Shown: positions 15,309-24,694, counted from the first letter of the stretch. The stretch is 64,000 bases of DNA from G963678255 sp963678255 (GCA_963678255.2 CAXXTW010000002.1:1364001-1428000), one strand, 5' to 3'. Numbers and translations: made by a program. The notes: generated from the sequence alone by a model not told the origin.

Positions 15309-15974
15309 CTATTTAATACCCCTTCTTTTTTTAATCTTTTCAAAATGATTTGAACTCCAAAAAAGCCATAGCATCATATTTCTAATAGTTAAAGATATAA
15401 TCTGTGGACTTTTATGTATATAAGAAATCATGGTTTTTAACTGAGAGTCTTCATTAATCTCTGCAGTCATTTTTAAAGCTCTGACATTTGCCTGAATATT
15501 TTCTCCAGCTACTTGGACAGATCTAAGGAAAAAAGCACAGTAATAGCCAAATTTACCATATTTTAGAAATTCAGTAGGTGATATAGCTCCAATAAAGATA
15601 GTTCCTGATAAAAATACACCTAAAACTCTTATAGGATAAAGAGAGACATATAATAAACGCATTTTTGTACCAGTTAAAATCAGACTATAAGTTAGAGGAT
15701 ACTTTGAAAAAACCAGAGGGATTGCAATCAAAGCATAAAAGAAAATGCCAATAAACCAAAGTTTTACTAAAGATAGAAAAGATTTAAATCCAAGAAATAA
15801 TGCGTTGAACACCATTAAAAGGACGGTAAAAAAAGCAATAAACTGGCAATAGGTTATTAAATTATTTTCTGTTACAAAAAACGGGAATAGCAAAAAGGCC
15901 ACAATAATTAAAAAGAGAACTTTAATTTCAAGTTTAATCATTTTGATTGAATTCCGAAATTTGTTAATATTCAA
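15309..15974 (-). CDS. ECF transporter transmembrane (T) component
   Basis: The roughly 220-residue membrane protein has about five hydrophobic helices, the SPTEFLKYG motif, and a C-terminal cytosolic part with RSVQVAGENIQANVRALKM, resembling the CbiQ/EcfT coupling helices with their Ala-Arg-Gly-like motifs (here NVRALKM). EcfT couples the ATPase pair to a substrate-binding S protein. Start choice is uncertain: TTG at 15974 follows AGAAGGTGA with good spacing and overlaps the ATPase stop; GTG 15983 and ATG 15941 are alternatives. No S component is visible nearby, so the substrate (a vitamin or metal) is unknown. Confidence 0.75.
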   Translation of the reverse strand: MNINKFRNSIKMIKLEIKVLFLIIVAFLLFPFFVTENNLITYCQFIAFFTVLLMVFNALFLGFKSFLSLVKLWFIGIFFYALIAIPLVFSKYPLTYSLILTGTKMRLLYVSLYPIRVLGVFLSGTIFIGAISPTEFLKYGKFGYYCAFFLRSVQVAGENIQANVRALKMTAEINEDSQLKTMISYIHKSPQIISLTIRNMMLWLFWSSNHFEKIKKRRGIK

Positions 15975-17349
15975 GTAATTCACCTTCTTTTATATAACAG
16001 GTTTTTGATTCCAAAGATGATAATAATTCTATTGAGTGAGTTATAATAAAAATCCCAAAACAATAGTGTTTTGTTAATATTATCAAAATCTGTATAAAAT
16101 GTTCAATTAAGTGTTGATCCATACTCCAGGTTGGTTCATCAAGTAAAAGAAGATTAGTCTTTTTGGAAGTATTAATTAAAAGTAATAAGATCTTTAAGTC
16201 ATAAAAAGCTAATTGCGTGACAGGGTACTCATCAGGATAATTAAAATATTGATTAAACAAATCCAGTTTGAAAGCTTCATGTTTAACAATATTTTTACAA
16301 TCGCCGATATTATGATAGATCATCTGGTTCTCGGGAAATTGGTCGATATAACAAATAGATTCAACGATTTGTATTCTTTTCATGGTTTTGATATTTATAC
16401 CATTTAACAAAACAATCCCTTGGTCAGGGTTTAATATTCTAAAAAATATTCTTAATAATGTTGATTTGCCACACCCATTTTCACCTAATAAAACAAAGGT
16501 CTCATTTAACATAATTTTAATATTGATTTTATTAAGAAGAGGCTTTTCTCTTTGGATTGTAGAATCAGGAAAATCATTATAGACCAGATTTTTTGCTTCA
16601 AGAATAACAGTATCTTTTTGACATGAGACTCTTTTATTTAGTAACAACATACTCTGTTTCAATGAAATACTATTAAGTTGTTCAACAGCTTTTTGTTTAT
16701 TTGTTTCAAATAAAGTTGACTGAGAAAATGAATAATGAGTATCAAAAAACTCAATAAAATCAGAATATTCCTGCTCTATCATGATAACATTCTTTTCCAG
16801 TCTTTTCAGTTTGAGCAGTGAATCTTTTAAGACTTTTCTTCCCTTAAGGTCTAACCAGGGAATGACTCCATAAAGAACAGTCAACGACACATTTTGATTA
16901 AAAGCTATTGCAATGGCTAGGCGCATCTTTTCACCACCAGATAAAGAAGATATTTTTCGATGATAAAAACATTCACTTAACCCATATTCCTGAAGAACTT
17001 TAAGGATTTCATCTTTTTTTTTGATACCACACTGGACAAATATTTCTTCCCACACTTCGGAAAAATGTAAGTGTCTGTCTGGATCCATGCCGATGTATGA
17101 CACATCCTCTGGATAATTATTAATTTTTATTTCCAAATCTCCTGCATAATCTTGATAAAGATATTGCAATGATTCAATGTCTGGCAATTCTAATGAGGGC
17201 AATATTCTTCCCAAGATAGCGGATAATACAGACATCTCTTTTGATTCAAGGCCATATATTAAACAACAGGATCCAATTTTAAGCTGTAAATTGCAATCTG
17301 AGAGCTTAATACCACCTGAGCTTGAATAAGAAAACTTAAAATCAATCAT
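15964..17349 (-). CDS. Fused ECF double ATPase with complementary degenerate halves
   Basis: This 461-residue protein contains two ABC domains. Domain 1 (1-230) lacks a Walker A (GLESKEMS at 33-40 replaces GxxGxGKS) and a Walker B glutamate (LTVLYG at 156-161), but keeps a perfect signature LSGGEKMRLAIA (136-147). Domain 2 (245-461) has a perfect Walker A GENGCGKST (289-297), Walker B LLLLDEP (400-406, catalytic Glu405) and H-loop His438, but its signature is lost (TQLAFYD near 378). Together they can form one complete ATP site and one dead site. ATG 17349 has GAGGG eight bases upstream. It pairs with the downstream T component. Confidence 0.85.
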   Translation of the reverse strand: MIDFKFSYSSSGGIKLSDCNLQLKIGSCCLIYGLESKEMSVLSAILGRILPSLELPDIESLQYLYQDYAGDLEIKINNYPEDVSYIGMDPDRHLHFSEVWEEIFVQCGIKKKDEILKVLQEYGLSECFYHRKISSLSGGEKMRLAIAIAFNQNVSLTVLYGVIPWLDLKGRKVLKDSLLKLKRLEKNVIMIEQEYSDFIEFFDTHYSFSQSTLFETNKQKAVEQLNSISLKQSMLLLNKRVSCQKDTVILEAKNLVYNDFPDSTIQREKPLLNKINIKIMLNETFVLLGENGCGKSTLLRIFFRILNPDQGIVLLNGINIKTMKRIQIVESICYIDQFPENQMIYHNIGDCKNIVKHEAFKLDLFNQYFNYPDEYPVTQLAFYDLKILLLLINTSKKTNLLLLDEPTWSMDQHLIEHFIQILIILTKHYCFGIFIITHSIELLSSLESKTCYIKEGELLEY

Positions 17350-17479
17350 TATAATTCCCTCAATATTCATCAAATAAAGAACTCTTCTTTATGTCAAGAA
17401 TCAAAACTCAGAGAAATATTTAATCTGAATTTTATTGACATAAAAAACAGTATTACCAATTATTAAACGAGAGGATATA

Positions 17480-19612
17480 ATGAGAATAAAAACTAATTCC
17501 CTAAGATTTAAAATCATGATGCTTTTTTCATTCGTGGTTGTAGTTCTTTTCTTTGTTATTAGTTTAGTCTTTTTTCAGGGAATTGATAAAGTAATACGGA
17601 AAACAACAGAAAATGAGCTTAAGATTATTGCGAATGAAACATCGAACAAAATTGAAAGGTTTTTATTTGAGCGGTATGGAGATATCAGGGTACTGGCAAT
17701 TAATGCAATTTTATCAAACCATAATATATCGCAAAAAGAAAAAAAATATTTTCTCGATCAAGTACGTATCGCGTATAAAACCTATGATTATATTTTAATT
17801 ACTGATCTATCAGGAAACATCATTATTCAATCTGGTAATTTTAAAAGCAATATTGATATACCCGAAATTATAAGGAACACAAAAACTCATGGAATTTATG
17901 TATCTGATATAGATTATAGGCCCAAGAATGAAGGTATCTTATATAGTGCATTATTAAAAGATAATCAAGGCGAAGTCGTTGGAATTGCCATAGAGAAGAT
18001 GAATTTAGCTTTTGTAGAAGAAATTGTTAAGTCTGTGAGATTAGGGAAAAAAGGATTTGCATATTTAACAAATGAATCGTATCAAAGCTTGTTCAAAGAT
18101 TCCAAAACCAATGATTTATTGGATTATCATAAACAAAAGAAAAAAAATGTAGAGTATTTTAATTTCAAAGGTGACAATTATATTCATGTCATTTCTCCTA
18201 TTAAAAGATATCCAACTCAAAATACTAATTGGTTTCTGGTAATAGAAGAAATAGAAAATGAAGCATTTGCCATAATCTATAAAGTATGGTATTTTACATT
18301 AACAGTAATGTTTTTTTCAATTGTCACGGTTCTTCTTTTTGGATGGATGATTTCCAACTTTATCACCTACCCAGTCAAAAGACTTGTCGAACATACAGCT
18401 TTACTTGCAAAAGGAGAAAGAGTAGAAAATATCGTTATAGATACAAAAGATGAATTCGGTACTCTAGCTAATTCATTAAACAGTATTATTCAAAACTTAA
18501 ATATGATGGTTAATCAAATATTGGAAACAAGCGGACAGGCAGTATCTATAAAAGAAATACGAGATTATTTCAATCGTTTTTCTAATGAGGTTTCTGCTGG
18601 CATAATTACCATAGATTCCATTGGTAAAATTGGTTCGATAAATCAGACAGGACAGGACATCACAGGATTGCAAGCGTCAGATTTGATAGGTAGATCAGTA
18701 GATGATAACTTTTCAGCAGGAATTCAACCCATCATAAACCTGCTAAAAGACAGCATGAAAAATGGAAAAATCTTTGTTAAACATTTAGTTAAAATTAAGA
18801 AAAACTTTGATCAGGACATCACAATAATTTTTAGCAGTTCTCTTCAAAAAGATAAAGCAGGTAAGCCAATTGGATATGTAGGGGTTTTCAGAGAATCTGT
18901 GGAGTTTTTGAAGTTCGAACAAAGTGTTGATAGAGCAAAAACTCTTAATTCGTTAGGGATGATGTCAGCGGGTATAGCCCATGAAATCAGAAATCCTCTC
19001 ACCTCAATAAAAGGTTATGCCCAATATATTCAATCTATTCTTGAGCCTGGACACGAGTTACAAAAAGATATTATCATCATTATCAATGAAGTAGATAGAT
19101 TAAATCGAATTATTGATCGTTTTCTGAACTTTGCCAGGCCAAAAACGCCTGTCATGCAAAGCCAGAATATAAATCAAATACTGACAAATACAGTTCAACT
19201 CTTATCAAAGAATAAGCCAGAAAACATTTCAATAGAACTACAGTTGAGTGCAATCCCTAATATAAATGCTGATTCAGAGCAAATTGAACAAGTATTGGTC
19301 AACCTGATTCTTAATGCATTTCAAGCCATAACAAGTGAAGGTTTTATATTGATTAAAACCAGATATTTACCTGATAATGATATGATGGAAATAGAAATTG
19401 AAGATAATGGAGAAGGAATAAAAACCGAAGATTATGACAAAATATTTGAGCCCTTTTATTCTACCAAAAATAAAGGTAGTGGACTGGGTTTAGCTATCTC
19501 AGCGCGAATCATTCAGGATCATGGTGGCTTTATTGAATGTATTGGTAGTCCTTCTCAAGGAACAAAATTTATAGTAAAATTACCTATAAAGGAAAACTCG
19601 TATGAATTATAA
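17480..19612 (+). CDS. Membrane sensor histidine kinase, NtrB-like partner of the sigma-54 regulator
   Basis: The 710-residue kinase has a transmembrane helix (about 12-31), a Cache-like extracytoplasmic sensor (about 32-265), a second helix (about 272-296), HAMP (about 297-350), PAS (about 370-480), HisKA with AHEIRNPLTSIKGY (phospho-His near 500), and HATPase with N box NLILNAFQAI, DNGEGI, and GSGLGLAI. It overlaps the response-regulator gene by 11 bases, so they form one two-component pair. An extracytoplasmic sensor distinguishes it from soluble NtrB; it could sense an external nitrogen source or ion. TTGACA with AATTAT 17 bases later lies just upstream but too close to the ATG to be convincing. 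Confidence 0.92.
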   Translation: MRIKTNSLRFKIMMLFSFVVVVLFFVISLVFFQGIDKVIRKTTENELKIIANETSNKIERFLFERYGDIRVLAINAILSNHNISQKEKKYFLDQVRIAYKTYDYILITDLSGNIIIQSGNFKSNIDIPEIIRNTKTHGIYVSDIDYRPKNEGILYSALLKDNQGEVVGIAIEKMNLAFVEEIVKSVRLGKKGFAYLTNESYQSLFKDSKTNDLLDYHKQKKKNVEYFNFKGDNYIHVISPIKRYPTQNTNWFLVIEEIENEAFAIIYKVWYFTLTVMFFSIVTVLLFGWMISNFITYPVKRLVEHTALLAKGERVENIVIDTKDEFGTLANSLNSIIQNLNMMVNQILETSGQAVSIKEIRDYFNRFSNEVSAGIITIDSIGKIGSINQTGQDITGLQASDLIGRSVDDNFSAGIQPIINLLKDSMKNGKIFVKHLVKIKKNFDQDITIIFSSSLQKDKAGKPIGYVGVFRESVEFLKFEQSVDRAKTLNSLGMMSAGIAHEIRNPLTSIKGYAQYIQSILEPGHELQKDIIIIINEVDRLNRIIDRFLNFARPKTPVMQSQNINQILTNTVQLLSKNKPENISIELQLSAIPNINADSEQIEQVLVNLILNAFQAITSEGFILIKTRYLPDNDMMEIEIEDNGEGIKTEDYDKIFEPFYSTKNKGSGLGLAISARIIQDHGGFIECIGSPSQGTKFIVKLPIKENSYEL

Positions 19613-20948
19613 AAAGAGAATTTTGGTAGTTGATGATGAGGAAAATGTATCTCAATTATTAAAAAAAGTTTTGAGTAAAGAAGGATACAATGTGGTAACC
19701 TTCACAAATCCTCTTGAATCATTAAAATTTCTAGAAGAAAACTTAACAGATATAATTATTAGTGATATCAAAATGCCAGAAATGAATGGATTAGACCTTC
19801 TTAAGAAAGTCAAAGAAATCGATAATAGTATAAAAATGTTGCTAATAACTGCTTTTGCAACGATTGAAACAGCAGTAGAAGCACTTAGACTCGGAGCATG
19901 TGATTACATCACAAAACCTTTCAATCTCGAAGAGGTTGTTCAGGCAGTTAACAAGATTTCTTGTTCTATTGACAGAAATGAACTGGATGCAGATCCCTTT
20001 TTATTAAATATACCTGCACTGAATATACTTAAAAGTAAAAGTCCAAAAATGCTAAAAATCATTCAGTTAATTCAACAAATTGCTGACACCAAATCATCCG
20101 TGCTCATTTTCGGTGAAACAGGGACAGGAAAAGAATTAATAGGTCAGGCATTACATCATTTAAGTGCAAGAAAAGATAAGGCTTTTATAAAGTTTAATTG
20201 TGCTGCAATCCCAGAAACCCTTTTAGAAAGTGAGTTATTTGGGTTTGAAAAAGGAGCTTTTACAGGAGCTACCCATAAAAAGCCAGGCAGATTTGAGCTT
20301 GCAGATGGAGGCTCATTATTCATTGATGAAATTGGAGATATTCCTCAATCCGTACAAGTGAAGTTATTAAGAACCATTCAGGAAAAAGAATTCGAAAGAT
20401 TAGGTGGGATTTTAACCATAAAAACAGATGTCAGACTGATCACAGCAACAAATAGAGATTTAGATAAGCTTGTAGAAGATGGATTATTTCGAGAAGATTT
20501 ATTCTATCGTTTAAATGTTATTTCAATCCAACTCCCATCTTTAAGAGAGAGAAAAGAAGATATTATTGATTTGTGTAATTATTTTCTACAAAAATCAGCT
20601 TTAATTTCCTCAAAACCACTAAAGAGTATCAGCAAAGAGGTTACTGATTTTTTCATGAAATACCGATGGCCAGGTAATATTCGTGAATTAGAGAATGTGA
20701 TAGAGCGTTGCGTGGTGGTAAATCAAAAAGATATGATTAACCTTGATGATTTACCTGAAAGAATGCTAAAGCATTCAAAGTTTAGCAATAATGATCAAAT
20801 ATTAGACAATGCTATAGATAATCTTGAACACAACATAATAAAAAAATCTCTGGAAGAAAATAATGGCAACAAAACCCTTACTGCAGAAAAACTTGGGATA
20901 AGCAGACGATCTCTTCATAGGAAAATTAATAAATACTTAATAGATTAG
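19602..20948 (+). CDS. Sigma-54-dependent response regulator, NtrC family
   Basis: This 448-residue protein has a receiver domain (5-118, phospho-acceptor Asp55 in ISDIKMPEM), an AAA+ domain with Walker A GETGTGKE (about 170-177), the sigma-54-contact loop GAFTGA (about 218-223) and arginine fingers in FREDLFYRLNVI. A Fis-type helix-turn-helix at the C-terminus (NKTLTAEKLGISRRSLHRKI) completes it. It activates sigma-54 promoters; the obvious target is amtB immediately downstream, which has a -24/-12 promoter and an upstream palindrome at enhancer distance. It overlaps the kinase gene. Confidence 0.95.
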   Translation: MNYKKRILVVDDEENVSQLLKKVLSKEGYNVVTFTNPLESLKFLEENLTDIIISDIKMPEMNGLDLLKKVKEIDNSIKMLLITAFATIETAVEALRLGACDYITKPFNLEEVVQAVNKISCSIDRNELDADPFLLNIPALNILKSKSPKMLKIIQLIQQIADTKSSVLIFGETGTGKELIGQALHHLSARKDKAFIKFNCAAIPETLLESELFGFEKGAFTGATHKKPGRFELADGGSLFIDEIGDIPQSVQVKLLRTIQEKEFERLGGILTIKTDVRLITATNRDLDKLVEDGLFREDLFYRLNVISIQLPSLRERKEDIIDLCNYFLQKSALISSKPLKSISKEVTDFFMKYRWPGNIRELENVIERCVVVNQKDMINLDDLPERMLKHSKFSNNDQILDNAIDNLEHNIIKKSLEENNGNKTLTAEKLGISRRSLHRKINKYLID

Positions 20949-20956
20949 AGCCATTT

Positions 20957-20982
20957 TGTCTCAGTGAGACACTTATGTCTCA
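20957..20982 (+). promoter_or_regulatory. Candidate upstream activating site for the NtrC-like regulator
   Basis: TGTCTCA-G-TGAGACA (20957-20971) is a perfect 15-bp palindrome, followed by a third half-site TGTCTCA (20976-20982). It lies about 160 bases upstream of the sigma-54 promoter of amtB, normal enhancer distance, and just after the regulator gene. No U-run follows, which argues against a terminator. Confidence 0.65.
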
Positions 20983-21129
20983 GTCTTCTATTAACAATTA
21001 TTTGTTTATTTATCATAATCTTACGTAAATATCCTCACTTCATAAAGAGCTTGTGAAAAAAATATTTTCATAGCCTATCTTCTTTATTTTTAATATATTA
21101 GACGTATTTTAGATTGAACATACTTATTA

Positions 21130-21145
21130 TGGCATAAACCTTGCC
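21130..21145 (+). promoter_or_regulatory. Sigma-54 (-24/-12) promoter of amtB
   Basis: TGGCATAAACCTTGCC has the invariant GG and GC exactly 12 bases apart, matching TGGCAc-N5-TTGCa. It ends 50 bases before the amtB ATG and sits downstream of the NtrC-family gene and a palindromic enhancer candidate. Confidence 0.85.
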
Positions 21146-21194
21146 CTATATTATAAAAAAGACCCTTTTTCAAGGGAGTTTAAAAGGAGGTTAT

Positions 21195-22433
21195 ATGCCT
21201 GCAATTAGTATCGGTGATACAGGCTTTATGTTGTTGTGTTGCAGTTTAGTCATGCTCATGACACCCGGTTTAGCATTTTTTTATGGTGGTTTGGTAGGTC
21301 GTAAAAACGTTTTAACAATCATGATGCAAAGTTTTGTTTCTTTATGTTTGACAACCGTAATTTGGTATGTCGCCGGATATTCCTTATGTTTTAGTGGCAC
21401 TTATACAGCCGGAACAGATTTTATGGGTATTATAGGAAATCTTGATAAAGCTTTTTTAAAAGGTGTCGATATGACTTCTATTTACTCAGGAAATAATCAG
21501 ATTCCTGAGCTAGTCTTTGTTGCTTATCAAATGATGTTTGCAATTATTACACCAGCTTTAATCACGGGTGCCTTTGCCAATAGAATTTCATTTAAAGCTT
21601 ATTTAATATTTTTAGTTGCTTGGTTATTTTTAGTTTATTTCCCTTTTACACACATCGTTTGGGGTGGTGGAATTGGTGTTAAATATGGTATTTTAGACTT
21701 TGCAGGCGGTATCGTTGTTCATGCTAGCGCTGGATTTGCAGCATTAGCGTCCGTTTTTTATGTTGGTAAAAGAAAAGTTGAAGACAAAGGTTTTCATAAC
21801 ATTCCATTAGTTGCCATTGGAACTGGCCTATTATGGTTTGGCTGGTACGGTTTTAATGCAGGAAGCGAGTTACGGGTTGATAATATCACAGTATTAGCCT
21901 TTATAAACACAGACATTGCTGCTTCTTTTGCAGGAGTTACTTGGTTAGTCATTTCTTGGTTACTAGAAAAGAAACCAAAATTTATTGGTTTAATGACAGG
22001 AGCAGTTGCTGGTTTGGCGACAATAACTCCTTGTGCAGGATTTGTTCCAATTTGGGCAGCTCCGCTAATTGGTATAGCTGCTGGTTTAATCTGTTACATA
22101 GCAGTTAGTTTTAAAAACAAAATGAAATGGGATGATGCATTGGATGTATGGGGTGTTCACGGAGTCGGGGGATGTACAGGTGTCGTTCTTCTTGGAATAT
22201 TTGCCAGTGAAGCTGTTAACCCTGTAGCAATTGGTGGTGGCTTAATTAATGGCAATTTCAAATTCTTCTTTACACAACTTAATGCAATGATTATAGCTTC
22301 AGTGTATGCATTTATCTTTACTTACGTCATGTTGGTAATCATTAATTTTGTTACACCAGTAAAGGTCAATGTTGTTGATGAGACACTTGGTCTTGATGAA
22401 ACACAACATGGCGAAATAGCCTATATAGATTAA
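21195..22433 (+). CDS. amtB: Ammonium transporter
   Basis: This 412-residue, eleven-helix protein of the Amt family has the signature GGIVVHASAG (first pore His), the second pore histidine in GVHGVGG, and the Asp in ILDFAGG. Start is ATG 21195 with AAAGGAGG, rather than the upstream frame. Amt trimers conduct ammonium or ammonia across the inner membrane. It is preceded by a sigma-54 promoter and the NtrBC-like pair and followed 11 bases later by the antiporter-EIIA gene. No PII (glnB/glnK) gene is nearby, unlike the usual glnK-amtB operon. Confidence 0.95.
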   Translation: MPAISIGDTGFMLLCCSLVMLMTPGLAFFYGGLVGRKNVLTIMMQSFVSLCLTTVIWYVAGYSLCFSGTYTAGTDFMGIIGNLDKAFLKGVDMTSIYSGNNQIPELVFVAYQMMFAIITPALITGAFANRISFKAYLIFLVAWLFLVYFPFTHIVWGGGIGVKYGILDFAGGIVVHASAGFAALASVFYVGKRKVEDKGFHNIPLVAIGTGLLWFGWYGFNAGSELRVDNITVLAFINTDIAASFAGVTWLVISWLLEKKPKFIGLMTGAVAGLATITPCAGFVPIWAAPLIGIAAGLICYIAVSFKNKMKWDDALDVWGVHGVGGCTGVVLLGIFASEAVNPVAIGGGLINGNFKFFFTQLNAMIIASVYAFIFTYVMLVIINFVTPVKVNVVDETLGLDETQHGEIAYID

Positions 22434-22444
22434 GGGAATACTTA

Positions 22445-24559
22445 ATGAAATATTTTCTAACAACCGTATTTATATTAATGGCTAGTTTTTGTCTGGCAAA
22501 TACTGGACAAACTGATATTGTAGAAAGAATGCCTAATCTAGTAATGCAACTAGGAGTAATAATCTTTTTTGCAAGGATTGGAGCATTACTAGCAGAAAAA
22601 TGTAAAATACCTGGTGTGTTGGGAGAACTTTTGATCGGAATAGTTATCGGGCCCTATTTATTAGGGTCCATAGCTTTACCGGGCTTTCCTTATGGACTTT
22701 TTGGTAGTGAAAACTTATCATTCCCTATTCAGCCTGAATTATACGGAATTGCTATCATAGCATCAATAATATTATTATTTTTATCTGGTCTAGAAACAGA
22801 TATTAGTCTATTTCTAAAATTTTCTTTTGCAGCCACAGTTATTGGCATCAGTGGTATTGTTTTTTCTTACTTTTTTGGAGCTTTTACTGCAAGTTATTTT
22901 TTAAAAGTATCGATGTTTGATCCCAAATGTATGTTTTTAGGCATTATGAGCACAGCTACATCAGTTGGAATTACTGCCAGAATATTATCTGAACAAAAAA
23001 AGATGGATACCCCAGAAGGTGTTACAATCATTGCAGGAGCAGTAATTGATGATGTTTTAGGGGTTGTACTTTTTGCAATAGTTTTGGGAGTATCACTCAT
23101 GCTTAAAACAGGTGATAAGTCTGCAATTAGCTGGTCTGGGATAGGATTACTAGCATTTAAAGAAATTAGTATATGGTTGGGAGTAACTCTTTTAGGTTTA
23201 TATTTTGCACATAGAATTGGTGGGTTTTTAAAGAAATTTAAAAGCAATATTGTATTTTCTGTAATAGCATTTAGTCTTGCATTGATCATAGCAGGTCTTT
23301 TTGAAAGAGCAGGATTAGCAATGATAATTGGGGCTTATGTTGTGGGGTTTTCATTATCAAAAACAGAAATATCTGTCAGTATTCAGGAATCGTTACACCC
23401 ATTAAAAATCTTCTTTGTACCCATATTCTTTACTGTTATGGGTATGTTAGTGGATGTAACAGCATTGTTTTCGGTTAAAACATTAATCTTTGGAGCAGTA
23501 TATACATTAGGTGCAATAATTTCAAAATTATTTGGATGTGGTCTATTTGCACTTTTTTTAAATTTTAATATGGAAGGTGCAAAACGTATTGGTCTTGGGA
23601 TGATTCCTCGAGGAGAAGTTGCTTTGATAATTGCTAGTATTGGATTATCTTATGGATTTCTTAACGATCCTACCTATGATATATTTAGTATTGCCATTTT
23701 AATGACTTTGATTACAACGCTTATCTCTCCCCCATTACTAGCTAAATCATTAAAAAAGAATACTCCTGGAGTTAGAAGTTCAGTTTCCATGCCTGAAAAA
23801 ATTAGTACTCACTTAAAAGTTTCAGATCCTGATTTAAGAGAATTGATTTGTCAAAGAATAATAAAAACATTTAAAAAAATGGGATTCTTTATTAGTAAGC
23901 CAGACCCTGAAGATGATATTTACCAGATTAGAAAAGACAGAACCATTATCTCTCTGCATGAAGATAAGGAAATGATAGAACTACTCAGTGATAAATCAAA
24001 CACCTTACTGGTAAAACGCATATTAAATGAGTCCATCAATCTCTTAGATATAAGTTTGAATAATTTACTCTCAATTGATGATTATAAATCACAGGATTAT
24101 CAGAAAAATAAGTCAATTGATAACAATTATTTAAACAAATATATTAAAAAAGAAAATATGATTTTTGTTAATGATGAAAGTAAAGAAGGGGTTATTTGGG
24201 AATTATTATCACATTTGAAAAATACTGAAGGGCTCGAAAACTTTAAATCAGTTTATTATAAAGTTATGGAACGTGAGTTAAACCTCAGCACAGGATTACG
24301 TTCAGGAATTGCAATTCCACATACCCATTTAGAAAATATAGATCATCCGTTAATTGCTATTGGTATTTCCAAAAAAGGGATTGATTTTCATTCTATAGAT
24401 AATGAAAAAACCTATCTCATTATGCTTCTATTATCTGAGGAAAATGATGCAGATCTTCACATTGCCATTATTTCGGAATTTTTAAAAGCGATCTCAAATA
24501 TTGATTTGAAAAATTTAGATATACAGACTTTGTTAAAAATTTTAGTTAATTCACTATAG
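22445..24559 (+). CDS. CPA2-type cation/proton antiporter fused to a PTS EIIA-Ntr-like domain
   Basis: This 704-residue protein has an N-terminal signal-like helix, a twelve-to-thirteen-helix Na+/H+ exchanger domain (about 25-435; GELLIGIVIGPYLLG, STATSVGITARILSE, AGAVIDDVLGVVLF with the Asp pair), a hydrophilic linker, and a C-terminal PTS EIIA type 2 domain (about 555-700). The EIIA domain has the phospho-site context GIAIPHTH (His near 626). Such fusions would let the nitrogen-PTS phosphorelay tune ion exchange. It is co-transcribed with amtB from the sigma-54 promoter, which ties it to nitrogen status. Transported ion (Na+ or K+) is not readable. Confidence 0.88.
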   Translation: MKYFLTTVFILMASFCLANTGQTDIVERMPNLVMQLGVIIFFARIGALLAEKCKIPGVLGELLIGIVIGPYLLGSIALPGFPYGLFGSENLSFPIQPELYGIAIIASIILLFLSGLETDISLFLKFSFAATVIGISGIVFSYFFGAFTASYFLKVSMFDPKCMFLGIMSTATSVGITARILSEQKKMDTPEGVTIIAGAVIDDVLGVVLFAIVLGVSLMLKTGDKSAISWSGIGLLAFKEISIWLGVTLLGLYFAHRIGGFLKKFKSNIVFSVIAFSLALIIAGLFERAGLAMIIGAYVVGFSLSKTEISVSIQESLHPLKIFFVPIFFTVMGMLVDVTALFSVKTLIFGAVYTLGAIISKLFGCGLFALFLNFNMEGAKRIGLGMIPRGEVALIIASIGLSYGFLNDPTYDIFSIAILMTLITTLISPPLLAKSLKKNTPGVRSSVSMPEKISTHLKVSDPDLRELICQRIIKTFKKMGFFISKPDPEDDIYQIRKDRTIISLHEDKEMIELLSDKSNTLLVKRILNESINLLDISLNNLLSIDDYKSQDYQKNKSIDNNYLNKYIKKENMIFVNDESKEGVIWELLSHLKNTEGLENFKSVYYKVMERELNLSTGLRSGIAIPHTHLENIDHPLIAIGISKKGIDFHSIDNEKTYLIMLLLSEENDADLHIAIISEFLKAISNIDLKNLDIQTLLKILVNSL

Positions 24560-24634
24560 GATCACTTCAGACATAATATAAAAATCATCTATACATTAAA
24601 AAAACATTGCCAAACATACTATTTTGTGTTTAAC

Positions 24635-24673
24635 TTGACATTTGAATATTATCCACATAATTATTGTGGATAA
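24635..24673 (+). promoter_or_regulatory. xpt promoter overlapped by a palindrome of two DnaA-box-like sites
   Basis: TTGACA (24635-24640) is followed 17 bases later by TAATTA (24658-24663). The -10 lies exactly in the seven-base centre of a perfect palindrome TTATCCACA-N7-TGTGGATAA (24649-24673). Each arm is identical to the strongest DnaA box. A bound dimer would block the -10. Whether DnaA or another repressor binds is unknown. Confidence 0.6.
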
Positions 24674-24694
24674 ATCTTCAAATAAAGGTGAAAA

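Noticed and set aside
17431..17463. Sigma-70 promoter TTGACA-N17-AATTAT for the NtrB-like kinase
   Set aside because: Its predicted start point would fall inside the ribosome site, so it is probably not used as such.
20957..20982. Terminator after the NtrC-family gene
   Set aside because: The palindrome has a one-base centre and no U-run, so it fits a protein-binding site instead.
24649..24673. Replication origin element based on two DnaA boxes
   Set aside because: Only two boxes, no AT-rich unwinding cluster, no dnaA/dnaN genes nearby; an operator over the -10 explains the position better.
24560..24694. Purine riboswitch upstream of xpt
   Set aside because: No three-way-junction pattern or conserved loop sequences; the region is too short and is dominated by a palindrome over the promoter.
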